Of a stretch of DNA of 8,956 nt, positions 1 to 6,456 are shown piece by piece. Below the pieces are notes generated by a model. That model was not told where the DNA came from, made no database searches, and was given only the letters and a program-made list of their open reading frames with translations. A program made the position numbers and the translations under genes. Position 1 is the stretch's first letter. Each line of letters begins with the position of its first letter. Source of the DNA: JAWXTP01 sp044433415 (GTDB lineage: Bacteria > Bacteroidota > Bacteroidia > Bacteroidales > Rikenellaceae); contig JAWXTP010000123.1 in NCBI GenBank assembly GCA_044433415.1, positions 1 to 8,956 of the forward strand, written 5' to 3'.

Positions 1-7
1 TCTTTTA

Positions 8-55
8 ATTTTATAAAATGCGCCATAGGAACCGCTATGGCTTATTTTATAAAAT
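8..55. repeat. Long palindromic hairpin with duplicated AT palindrome
   Basis: The 12-nt palindrome ATTTTATAAAAT occurs at 8-19 and again at 44-55, and it encloses a GCCATAG/CTATGGC stem (22-28 with 35-41, six-base loop). The whole 48 nt can fold as one long hairpin broken only by a GC/TT internal mismatch. No convincing T-tract follows on either strand, so it is not called a terminator. It sits beyond the probable 3' end of the leftward lipoprotein transcript and may belong to whatever lies left of the window. The dyad itself is certain; its role is unknown. Confidence 0.6.
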
Positions 56-61
56 CAAAAT

Positions 62-97
62 CTAAGGCTTTAAAATTAGAAATCGTTTAAAGCCTAG
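62..97 (-). terminator. Probable intrinsic terminator of the OmpH-like gene
   Basis: A perfect 10-bp inverted repeat (AGGCTTTAAA at 65-74 with TTTAAAGCCT at 86-95, 11-nt loop) is followed on the minus strand by TAGATTTTGATTTT. On the plus strand no T-run follows, so leftward termination is the better reading. It lies about 130 nt past the stop of the lipoprotein gene and downstream of repeat copy A, so copy A would be retained in the 3' UTR. The T-tract is interrupted, which lowers confidence. Confidence 0.45.
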
Positions 98-100
98 CTA

Positions 101-220
101 TTAGAGCCTCCCTTGATTTTTTGCGTTTCCCTGAAAATCAAGCGGAGCAGCCTCGACGGCTGTGAGCATTGATTTTTAGGGAAAGGTGAAAAATGTAGGC
201 CGTTATTGGGAAAAGCCTTC
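101..220 (-). repeat. Structured 3'-flank repeat, copy A
   Basis: Read on the minus strand, this begins 7 nt after the lipoprotein stop codon with GAAGGCTTTTCCCAATAACG (220-201), identical to copies B and C; identity with B extends to 30 nt (220-191). The GC-rich core at 170-140 contains GCCGTCGAGGCTGCTCCGCT and matches copy C over 31 nt without a mismatch. The core is flanked by arms 184-170 and 140-126, which pair at 14 of 15 positions. An inner CAGCC-GTCGA-GGCTG hairpin tops the structure. Weaker outer pairing (189-194 with 116-121, 197-200 with 106-109) extends the fold. The core is far richer in GC than its surroundings. No protein is encoded. Function is unknown; it could be a structured 3' UTR or a REP/MITE-like element. 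Confidence 0.8.
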
Positions 221-227
221 CCGAACC

Positions 228-833
228 CTACTTAGCAGAAGGTAAGTATTCAGCATTCAAGCCTTTGATGATGTCTTGAGTTATATCAAGGTCAGGATTA
301 CCTAGCATAATAACGTTTGTAGCAGCATTTTGGTTTAAAATCAAATCGTACTTAGCAGTTTCGTTATATTTAGCGATATAAGTATCAATAGCGTTACGTA
401 ATTTATTAGACATAACTTGTTCTTCTTCAGCTAATTCAGCAAGTACTTTATCTCTATAAGTAATTAAACTTTGTTGTTCTGTTTGTAAAGATTGCTCTAG
501 TTGCATAGCTTCTGAACGAGTTACAAGACCTTTTTCTACTTTCTCTTGAGCACTAACCATTTTACGCTCTAAAGCACGAGACTTGTTTTGAAGTTCAGTC
601 TGAATCTTTGTTGCTTTAGTTTCATAATCACCTCTTAAATCAATGAAAAGATTATAGTAAGTTATTAACGTATCATTATTGATGTAAGCAATTGAAAGGT
701 CTGTTGTTTTACGAGCATCTTCTGTTGTAGTGGCAGTTGCTTCAGTATCAGCTGTTGTTGTTGCTGGTGCACATGCAAAAATGATAGTTGATAACATTAA
801 TGCAGATAAAGTAAATTTAATTTTTCTGTTCAT
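228..833 (-). CDS. OmpH/Skp-like periplasmic chaperone-type lipoprotein
   Basis: The 201-aa product starts with a lipoprotein signal peptide: MNRKIKF, a hydrophobic stretch, then IIFAC with the modified cysteine at residue 21. A short Thr/Ala-rich linker (22-43) precedes IAYINNDTLITYY (48-60), the beta-strand opening typical of OmpH/Skp. A long charged, Gln/Glu/Lys-rich coiled coil spans about 65-145, and a C-terminal segment with DLILNQNAA (163-171) resembles the returning strand of the family. In other bacteria Skp-type proteins hold unfolded outer-membrane proteins in the periplasm; lipid anchoring would tether this one to a membrane. The ATG at 833 is chosen because it places the signal peptide at the N-terminus; the open frame reaches back to a TTG at 878, which would add 15 lysine-rich residues. 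It is transcribed alone, away from ruvA. The exact client role is inferred from the family only. Confidence 0.85.
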   Translation of the reverse strand: MNRKIKFTLSALMLSTIIFACAPATTTADTEATATTTEDARKTTDLSIAYINNDTLITYYNLFIDLRGDYETKATKIQTELQNKSRALERKMVSAQEKVEKGLVTRSEAMQLEQSLQTEQQSLITYRDKVLAELAEEEQVMSNKLRNAIDTYIAKYNETAKYDLILNQNAATNVIMLGNPDLDITQDIIKGLNAEYLPSAK

Positions 834-955
834 TCTTTTATTTTTTTTAAATTTTAAGTATTTTTTATTTTTAATCAACTCAGAGCAAAGACGCTAACTT
901 TCTGATTTACAGCGTTAACATAATATTAATCCTCGATATTTAAATTATTTGAGTA

Positions 956-986
956 CAAACCTACATTTTTTTTGCTAATAAAACAA
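956..986 (-). promoter_or_regulatory. Bacteroidota-type promoter for the OmpH-like gene
   Basis: On the minus strand TAGGTTTG (963-956) fits the Bacteroides -7 consensus TAnnTTTG exactly, and a TTG (986-984) lies 20 nt upstream in the -33 position. Initiation near 949 would give a leader of about 115 nt to the ATG at 833. The -33 element is half of the palindrome CAATTG shared with the rightward promoter. The call rests on consensus match and position. Confidence 0.6.
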
Positions 987-1015
987 TTGAAATTTAAAGA
1001 AATGTTGTATTTTTG
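987..1015 (+). promoter_or_regulatory. Bacteroidota-type promoter for ruvA
   Basis: TATTTTTG at 1008-1015 matches the -7 consensus TAnnTTTG, with TTG at 987-989 placed 18 nt upstream. Transcription would start near 1022 and produce a leader of about 130 nt before the ruvA ATG. The TTG is the right half of CAATTG (984-989), whose left half serves the divergent promoter, so the two may compete for sigma factor. Confidence 0.6.
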
Positions 1016-1079
1016 TAAAAAAAATTATTTTAGGTTAAGATAATATGAATTTAAAATTACTTTTTTATTAGTATTTAAA

Positions 1080-1120
1080 GGGAGCTTCTAAAACTAGCTT
1101 TGTTTAGTTTTAAAAATCCC
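1080..1120 (+). other. Hairpin in the ruvA leader
   Basis: TAAAACTA (1089-1096) pairs perfectly with TAGTTTTA (1105-1112) around an 8-nt loop, and GGGA (1080-1083) can pair with TCCC (1117-1120) outside an internal bulge. AGGTTA (1032-1037) and TAACCT (1122-1127) could close a larger domain. No T-run follows the hairpin, so it is not an obvious attenuator. It would lie in the 5' UTR predicted from the promoter at 987-1015. Its role is unknown, and it matches no riboswitch that I can name. Confidence 0.5.
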
Positions 1121-1152
1121 CTAACCTTAGTATTCACCTAATTGTATAGTGT

Positions 1153-1761
1153 ATGTACGATTATATTATTGGTAAGCTAACAGAGTTACAACCTACTTAT
1201 GCTGTCATTGAAAATAATGGCATAGGTTACTATATAAATATATCACTACAAAGTTTCAGCTCATTATCTAATGCGGATGAAGCTAAACTATACACTCAAC
1301 AATATGCAGTACGTGACGAATTACCTGTGTTATACGGATTTTATTTACGCTCCGAGAGAGAGATGTTCAGGCTCCTTATAGGGGTTTCTGGAGTTGGAGG
1401 AAACACAGCAAGAGTAATATTGTCAACATTTACACCTAACGAACTTCAAACAATAATTTCTAGTGGAAATAGCAAACTTCTAAAATCTGCTAAAGGGCTA
1501 GGAATTAAAACTTCCGAAAAAATCATCGTTGAATTGCGTGATAAGATGTCTCTAATAAGCCCTGAAGGAGAATTTAATGCTGATTTAAATCAAAATAACA
1601 TACAAAACATCAATAATGAAGTTGCTGATGAAGCAATTTCAGCACTTACTATGCTTGGTTTTAATAGAATGAATAGCTCAAAAGTTGTAAAAGCTATCCT
1701 TGCCGAGAAAGCCGACACAAAAGTGGAAGATGTTATTAGAATAGCTTTAAAAAAACTCTAA
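1153..1761 (+). CDS. ruvA: Holliday junction branch migration protein RuvA
   Basis: RuvA binds four-way Holliday junctions as a tetramer and loads the RuvB motor for branch migration during recombinational repair. The 202-aa length is close to the usual 200 or so. The N-terminal OB-fold (about 1-64) opens MYDYIIGKLTEL. The two helix-hairpin-helix motifs follow: GVSGVGGNTA (77-86) and AKGLGIKTSEKI (113-124), the latter leading into IVELRDK as in the family. A flexible Asn-rich linker (about 137-156) separates the small C-terminal RuvB-binding domain (156-202), with ALTMLGFNRMNSSKVVKAI as its helical core. The ATG at 1153 gives the canonical N-terminus. The gene is first in a probable two-gene operon, with the phosphate permease starting 15 bp after its stop. 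The ruvB and ruvC genes are not in the window. Confidence 0.97.
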   Translation: MYDYIIGKLTELQPTYAVIENNGIGYYINISLQSFSSLSNADEAKLYTQQYAVRDELPVLYGFYLRSEREMFRLLIGVSGVGGNTARVILSTFTPNELQTIISSGNSKLLKSAKGLGIKTSEKIIVELRDKMSLISPEGEFNADLNQNNIQNINNEVADEAISALTMLGFNRMNSSKVVKAILAEKADTKVEDVIRIALKKL

Positions 1762-1776
1762 TATTATTAAAAATTT

Positions 1777-4005
1777 ATGGAAACTATTTTCACTGTAATT
1801 GTGGTTATCATTGCCGCCCTTGCAATTTCTGACTTAATTGTTGGTGTCTCTAATGATGCTACCAATTTCCTGAACTCAGCAATAGGCTCTAAGGCTGCAC
1901 CACGTTACGTAATTATGATTGTTGCATCAATCGGTATCCTTTTAGGTTCTACGTTTGCTAGTGGAATGATGGAGGTTGCTCGTAACGGTGTATTCTTTCC
2001 CGCTCAGTTCACCTTCCAAGAGATTATGATGCTGTTCTTGGCCGTTATGATAACTGACGTTATCTTACTAGACCTTTACAACACTCTAGGACTACCAACT
2101 TCAACTACAGTATCATTAGTATTCGAATTATTAGGTTCTGCTGTAGCTGTTGCTTGCTACAAAATCTGGACTATGCCTGAGGGTATTTCTGCAACTATCT
2201 CTCAATATATAAACGCTACTAAGGCTTTAGGTATTATATCGGGTATCCTTATGTCTGTCGTTATAGCCTTTATTTGTGGTGCCTTTGTGATGTATGTGAC
2301 ACGTCTGATATTCTCGTTCCGTTACAGTAGAATGTTTAAATTCTATGGTTCTATATGGTGTGGTTTTGCATTAACAGTAATTTCTTATTTCACACTTTTC
2401 AAAGGTTTTAAAGGCTCTTCACTTGTTTCTCCTGATCTTATTAACCTTATCAATAGTAACCTTTTACCTTCACTAGGTGTCATATTTGTTATGTGGATTA
2501 TCATTATGATGTTCCTACAATTTATATGTAAATTTAACATTCTTAAACTCACTATCCTTGCAGGTACTTTCTCTCTAGCTCTTGCTTTCGCAGGTAATGA
2601 CCTTGTAAACTTTATTGGAGTGTTCATGGGTAGCTACGACTCTTATAATATAGCCTCTGAAACTGGTAATATAGATATGATGATGGGCGATTTAGCAAAA
2701 CCTGTAAGTGCTAACGTTCCTATCCTATTGTTCTCAGGTGTAGTGATGATTATAACTCTTTGGTTCTCTAAAAAAGCTAGAAACGTATCTGATACAGAAA
2801 TTAGCCTTGCTACTAGAGACGAGGGTATAGAGAAATTTGGTTCTACAGCCGCTTCTCGTGCTATAGTTCGTAGCGTTGTGAACCTTAATAAACGTATAGA
2901 TAAATTTGTACCTAAAAGAGTACAAAACTTCATAAACTCTCGTTTTGAACCTGTAGAGGACGATAGCGCTGATAAAGCTCCTTTCGATTTAATACGTGCT
3001 ACTGTTAACTTAACTACAGCTTCTATACTTATCGCTTCTGCAACTTCTCTAAAGCTACCTCTTTCTACTACTTACGTTACTTTCATGGTAGCTATGGGTT
3101 CTTCACTTTCTGATAGAGCTTGGGGTCGTGATAGTGCTGTATACCGTATCACTGGAGTGTTAACTGTTGTGTCTGGTTGGTTCCTTACAGCGTTAGTAGC
3201 TTTCTCTATTTCTTTCGGTGTTGCATTAGTACTTATGTATGGTGGCATTATCGGAGTAATAGCAATGTCTTGTCTTTGTGCTTTCCTACTTATCCAAAGT
3301 AACTTCCTTGGTAAACGTAAAAAAGCTAAAGCTGCTATTAGCAATGTAAAAGAAAGCTCTAACGGCGAACTTACTGTTGAAGAGGAAATTATAAACTCTT
3401 GCAAGAAAAAAATCGTTGAATCAGTACAACAAGTTACTCAGATTTATGACCAAACTCTTGTAGGTCTGTTTACTGAAGACCGTAAGTTACTAAAAAACAT
3501 GGTTAAAGAGTCAGAAAAGATATACTCTTACGCTCACCAAAACAAAATGGAAGTGCATAATGTGTTAAGAATGCTTAATGACAACTACATAAGTTCAGGT
3601 CACTACTATGTACAAGTTGCCGACTACCTTAATGAAGTAGCTAAAGCATTGGTACACATCACTAAACCAAGTTTTGAGCATATAGACAATAACCACTCTG
3701 GATTCTCAGAAGAACAAATTGCTGACTTGAAAGAGATAGAGGATAAAGTTCAAGTTATCTATGGCATGATAAACTACATGCTGAAAAATAACGATTTCTC
3801 AAAAATTGATCAGACTCTTCATTTAAGAGATACTCTATTTGATGATTTTGCTCAGATAACTAAACGTCAAATTTCACGTATTAAGACTGCTGAAACTTCA
3901 ACACGTACTAGTATGTTATATTTGAATGTTATTAGTGAAACAAAAACTATGATTCTTCAATCTAGAAACTTATTGAAAGCACAGAAAGATTTTGTGTCTA
4001 AATAA
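1777..4005 (+). CDS. PiT-family inorganic phosphate permease with C-terminal PhoU-like domain
   Basis: This 742-aa inner-membrane protein is a low-affinity, cation-coupled phosphate transporter of the PiT type. The family's duplicated signatures are both present: GVSNDATNF (23-31) with PTSTT (107-111) in the first half, and AGNDLVNF (272-279) with PLSTT (428-432) in the second. Around ten hydrophobic segments fill about 1-330 and 400-510, separated by a charged cytoplasmic loop (about 331-400). After the basic stretch GKRKKAKAA (512-520) comes a soluble, helical tail of about 210 residues (530-742). It resembles the PhoU-like helical-bundle extension seen on Bacteroidota PiT proteins and may sense or regulate phosphate flux. 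The start lies 15 bp after ruvA, which suggests co-transcription without a functional link. Substrate is phosphate by family; sulfate or another oxyanion cannot be excluded from sequence. Confidence 0.9.
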   Translation: METIFTVIVVIIAALAISDLIVGVSNDATNFLNSAIGSKAAPRYVIMIVASIGILLGSTFASGMMEVARNGVFFPAQFTFQEIMMLFLAVMITDVILLDLYNTLGLPTSTTVSLVFELLGSAVAVACYKIWTMPEGISATISQYINATKALGIISGILMSVVIAFICGAFVMYVTRLIFSFRYSRMFKFYGSIWCGFALTVISYFTLFKGFKGSSLVSPDLINLINSNLLPSLGVIFVMWIIIMMFLQFICKFNILKLTILAGTFSLALAFAGNDLVNFIGVFMGSYDSYNIASETGNIDMMMGDLAKPVSANVPILLFSGVVMIITLWFSKKARNVSDTEISLATRDEGIEKFGSTAASRAIVRSVVNLNKRIDKFVPKRVQNFINSRFEPVEDDSADKAPFDLIRATVNLTTASILIASATSLKLPLSTTYVTFMVAMGSSLSDRAWGRDSAVYRITGVLTVVSGWFLTALVAFSISFGVALVLMYGGIIGVIAMSCLCAFLLIQSNFLGKRKKAKAAISNVKESSNGELTVEEEIINSCKKKIVESVQQVTQIYDQTLVGLFTEDRKLLKNMVKESEKIYSYAHQNKMEVHNVLRMLNDNYISSGHYYVQVADYLNEVAKALVHITKPSFEHIDNNHSGFSEEQIADLKEIEDKVQVIYGMINYMLKNNDFSKIDQTLHLRDTLFDDFAQITKRQISRIKTAETSTRTSMLYLNVISETKTMILQSRNLLKAQKDFVSK

Positions 4006-4016
4006 ACTATATATTA

Positions 4017-4052
4017 ATCTGAGTTAGGTGGTTTACGCTACTTGACTCAGAT
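4017..4052 (+). other. Long hairpin after the phosphate permease gene
   Basis: Positions 4017-4031 pair with 4038-4052 over 15 bp, counting three G-T wobbles, around a 6-nt loop; the outer 8 bp (ATCTGAGT/ACTCAGAT) are perfect. It begins 12 nt after the permease stop. Only TTT follows, so termination would be weak; it may instead protect the transcript 3' end. A second stem, TATGGGA/TCCCATA (4059-4065 with 4069-4075), follows at once and is trailed by an A-run. No good TAnnTTTG promoter is visible for fabG in the 121-bp gap, so read-through into fabG is possible. Confidence 0.5.
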
Positions 4053-4126
4053 TTCCCGTATGGGAACTTCCCATAAAAAAACTTCTCAGAAGAGAATTAT
4101 TTACTAATTACTAAATAAATTGTACT

Positions 4127-4873
4127 ATGAAATTATTAGACGGTAAAGTTGCTATCATTACTGGTGGAGCTCGTGGTATTGGTAAAGCAATATCTATTTG
4201 TTTTGCTAAAGCTGGTGCAGCAATTGCATTTACTGACCTTGTAGAGGATGATAACTTTAAAAACACAGAGAAAGAACTAGAATCTTATGGTGTAAAAGCT
4301 AAAGGTTATGTTTCTGACGCAAGTAAATACGATCAATCGATTGAACTTGTTGATCAAATTGCTGTAGACTTCGGTCGTATAGATGTACTTGTTAACAATG
4401 CAGGTATCACTCGTGATGGTCTTCTTATGAAAATGGACGAGAGACAATGGGATATGGTTATTGATATTAACCTTAAGTCTGTATTTAACTTAACAAAAGG
4501 TGTTCAAAAATATATGCTTAAACAACGTTGTGGCTCTATTATTAATATGAGTTCTGTAGTTGGTGTATCTGGTAACGCTGGTCAATGTAACTATTCAGCA
4601 AGTAAAGCTGGTATCATAGGTTTTACAAAATCTGTAGCTCAAGAGCTTGGTTCTCGTAATGTGAGAAGTAACGCTATTGCTCCTGGTTTTATTATTACTG
4701 AGATGACAGGTCAACTTCCTGAAGACGTTCGTAAGACTTGGGCTCAGAAGATTCCTTTGAAACGTGGCGGTACTCCTGAGGATGTTGCCAATACAGCACT
4801 TTTCTTAGCCTCTGATCTTAGTGCCTATGTCAATGGTCAAGTGATCAACGTATGCGGCGGGATGAATACTTAG
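4127..4873 (+). CDS. fabG: 3-oxoacyl-[acyl-carrier-protein] reductase FabG
   Basis: This is an NADPH-dependent short-chain dehydrogenase/reductase that would reduce 3-oxoacyl-ACP to 3-hydroxyacyl-ACP in the elongation cycle of type II fatty-acid synthesis in the cytoplasm. The 248-aa length is standard. The Rossmann cofactor loop TGGARGIG is at 12-19, the adenine-contacting Asp at 64, NNAG at 90-93 and the structural Asn at 115. The catalytic triad is Ser143, Tyr156 and Lys160 (YSASK). The PG turn is at 187-188 and VNGQVINVCGG closes the fold. Spacing of the catalytic residues matches FabG. SDR paralogues with other substrates share these motifs, but overall length and the ITRDGLLMKM segment favour FabG. 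There are no neighbouring fab genes. The 3' flank carries repeat copies B and C and a terminator. Confidence 0.9.
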   Translation: MKLLDGKVAIITGGARGIGKAISICFAKAGAAIAFTDLVEDDNFKNTEKELESYGVKAKGYVSDASKYDQSIELVDQIAVDFGRIDVLVNNAGITRDGLLMKMDERQWDMVIDINLKSVFNLTKGVQKYMLKQRCGSIINMSSVVGVSGNAGQCNYSASKAGIIGFTKSVAQELGSRNVRSNAIAPGFIITEMTGQLPEDVRKTWAQKIPLKRGGTPEDVANTALFLASDLSAYVNGQVINVCGGMNT

Positions 4874-4893
4874 TTTCGTTGGTGGAACCTAGT

Positions 4894-4976
4894 GAAGGCT
4901 TTTCCCAATAACGGCCTACATTTCCGACCTTTTCGAAATTCCAATGCTCACAGCCCTTCTGTAGGCTTGAGTTTCG
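4894..4976 (+). repeat. Structured 3'-flank repeat, copy B (diverged)
   Basis: The copy begins 20 nt after the fabG stop with a 30-nt block (4894-4923) identical to copy A. CAATGCTCACAGCC (4942-4955) is shared with both other copies, but the core beyond differs (CTTCTGTA in place of GTCGA, and the CTCCGC segment is missing). CGAAATTC (4934-4941) and GAGTTTCG (4969-4976) pair over 8 bp with one T-G wobble, in the same position as the unrelated arms of copies A and C. A competing fold is possible through GCCTACA (4914-4920) and TGTAGGC (4960-4966). Copy C follows after 14 nt. Confidence 0.75.
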
Positions 4977-4990
4977 CTTCGATAATCCTG

Positions 4991-5117
4991 GAAGGCTTTT
5001 CCCAATAACGGCTCATCTTTGCGACCTTTTTGTTTATTTCAATGCTCACAGCCGTCGAGGCTGCTCCGCTTAAAATAAACAAAAACGCCGCAAATATGAA
5101 CCATTCTTGGAAAAAGC
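4991..5117 (+). repeat. Structured 3'-flank repeat, copy C (complete hairpin)
   Basis: The copy starts with the same 22-nt block as A and B (4991-5012) and contains the 31-nt core (5041-5071) identical to copy A. TTTTTGTTTATTT (5027-5039) pairs perfectly with 5073-5085. The fold continues outward: TTTGCG (5018-5023) with CGCAAA (5089-5094), TCAT (5013-5016) with ATGA (5096-5099), and GGCTTTTCCC (4995-5004 region) with the 5107-5117 segment, with scattered mismatches. The result is one imperfect hairpin of about 123 nt (4995-5117), capped by CAGCC-GTCGA-GGCTG. It lies between fabG and its terminator, so it would be part of the fabG 3' UTR. It contains no open reading frame of note. Confidence 0.8.
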
Positions 5118-5140
5118 GGACAACCGTGGACGCTATGTTT

Positions 5141-5177
5141 AATCCTCATACAACATCGAGTTGTGTAAGGATTTTTT
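5141..5177 (+). terminator. Strong intrinsic terminator of the fabG transcript
   Basis: AATCCTCATACAAC (5141-5154) pairs with GTTGTGTAAGGATT (5160-5173), with one mismatch and one G-T wobble around a 5-nt loop, and runs directly into a T6 tract (5172-5177). It ends the rightward transcript covering fabG and repeat copies B and C, and separates them from the hydrolase gene. Confidence 0.85.
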
Positions 5178-5206
5178 GAAAATATGGCTAAAATATTATA
5201 CATATT
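5175..5206 (+). promoter_or_regulatory. Possible weak promoter for the hydrolase gene
   Basis: TTTG at 5175-5178 and TACATATT at 5199-5206 are spaced 20 nt apart, as expected for Bacteroidota -33 and -7 elements. The -7 box matches only four of the six fixed positions. A promoter is expected here because a strong terminator precedes and the next gene starts at 5233, but the boxes themselves are not convincing. Confidence 0.25.
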
Positions 5207-5232
5207 TTATTCAAACTTAATCTTATAAATGA

Positions 5233-6456
5233 ATGAAAAAGAATATTGTTAATCTATTGTTAACTTTTGCTATTGTTAATGTTGTATGCATTAACGCTTT
5301 TGCACAAAGAACTTTACCCTCAGAACCTAATAGTCCGTGGAGTATGGAGAGATTGTCTCAAACTCCTGATTTTGAAATTGTCTCTGATGATGAAGGTGTA
5401 AAAGGCATAATCTATAAAAGTGTTGATTATAGGGGAGAAAGTAAAGAGGTTTTCGCTTATTATGCAACACCAGGCTCTATTAGTGGTGATGCTTCTAAAG
5501 ATAAAAACCTACCTGCTGTAGTGTGTGTGCATGGTGGCGGTGGTCGCGCTTTCGATCAATGGGTTAAAATTTGGGCTGAACGTGGTTATGCTGCTATTTC
5601 TATGGATCTGCGCGGTTACGGCAAAGATAGAGTCCTATTGCCTAAAGGATTTCAAGAAGGACCCGAACAAATAACTCCTAACTTTGTAGCTAATGACGAC
5701 CAAACAGAAGATTGGTTCTATCAAGCCGTGTCAGATGTTGTACTAGCTCACTCTCTTATACGCTCATTCCCTGAAGTTGATAGCTCTAAAACAGCAATTA
5801 CAGGCATAAGCTGGGGCGGTATCATGACTACTCTTGTAACAGGTCTTGACCCTAGATTTAAAGCTAGTGTACCCGTTTATGGTTGTGGTTATCTTTATAT
5901 GGGTGGCTCAATGGGTCCTCGTATCGAAAATAACACCGAATTAGCTCACGAAAGATGGTACGAGCAGTATGATCCTGCCTTGTACATGAAAGACGCCAAA
6001 ATACCTGTATTATTCGTAAACGGCACTAATGATGCTCACTTCTATATAGACCAATGGACTAGAACAACTGAGTTAGTGTCCGAAAAACAATATAGCATGC
6101 GATACAGAATGGTACATGGTCACTATGAAGGTTGGGCACCCAAAGAAATATATACGTTCATAGATAACGTTCTTGATGTAAATGCCTACGTTGCTACACC
6201 AGAGTTTAAAAAGCTGAAATTCAAAAAAAACACTTTGAGCTGTAAAATCCAGAACCTTAGAGAAGATGATAAGGTCTCTATAATCTACACTAACGACTCC
6301 TTACTAAATAAGGACTCCAAATGGGAAAGAGAGTACATCTCATTTATGCATAAAGACAATAGCGTCAACTTCAAAGTTAATGAAGATTGTAAAGTGTGTT
6401 ACATCTCTGTAGAAACTAAAGACTTCGGTCATTTTAGCAGCAAAATATTTTTTTAG
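5233..6456 (+). CDS. Secreted alpha/beta hydrolase (esterase/peptidase-like)
   Basis: The 407-aa protein has a signal peptide (1-24, cleavage after AFA before Gln25) and an alpha/beta-hydrolase core at about 70-315. HGGGGRAFDQW (100-110) forms the oxyanion-hole strand, GISWGG (191-196) carries the nucleophile Ser193, NGTNDAHF (263-270) the acidic residue Asp267, and MVHGHYEG (293-300) the catalytic His, 295 or 297. The layout resembles acetylxylan-esterase-like and prolyl-oligopeptidase-like enzymes of Bacteroidota, which act on esterified glycans or peptides in the periplasm or outside the cell. The tail (about 320-407), with SIIYTNDS and alternating hydrophobic residues, looks like an extra beta-rich domain. 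The substrate cannot be deduced. The gene stands alone between terminators at 5141-5177 and 6577-6620. An ATG at 5229 in another frame is followed by an early stop and is not used. Confidence 0.85.
   Translation: MKKNIVNLLLTFAIVNVVCINAFAQRTLPSEPNSPWSMERLSQTPDFEIVSDDEGVKGIIYKSVDYRGESKEVFAYYATPGSISGDASKDKNLPAVVCVHGGGGRAFDQWVKIWAERGYAAISMDLRGYGKDRVLLPKGFQEGPEQITPNFVANDDQTEDWFYQAVSDVVLAHSLIRSFPEVDSSKTAITGISWGGIMTTLVTGLDPRFKASVPVYGCGYLYMGGSMGPRIENNTELAHERWYEQYDPALYMKDAKIPVLFVNGTNDAHFYIDQWTRTTELVSEKQYSMRYRMVHGHYEGWAPKEIYTFIDNVLDVNAYVATPEFKKLKFKKNTLSCKIQNLREDDKVSIIYTNDSLLNKDSKWEREYISFMHKDNSVNFKVNEDCKVCYISVETKDFGHFSSKIFF

Noticed and set aside
834..878. TTG start at 878 for the OmpH-like protein
   Set aside because: It would place 15 lysine-rich residues before the lipoprotein signal peptide; the ATG at 833 gives a normal signal peptide.
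2385..3404. Minus-strand open frames at 2385-2627, 2643-2933, 2734-2925 and 3072-3404
   Set aside because: All lie inside the phosphate permease gene in other frames and show no recognisable domain; they are shadows of that gene.
4059..4080. TATGGGA/TCCCATA hairpin as a terminator before fabG
   Set aside because: It is followed by A residues on the plus strand, and on the minus strand the T-run precedes the stem, so it does not fit an intrinsic terminator in either direction.
4894..5117. CRISPR array
   Set aside because: Only two tandem units of different length are present, with internal hairpins and no regular spacers or cas genes.
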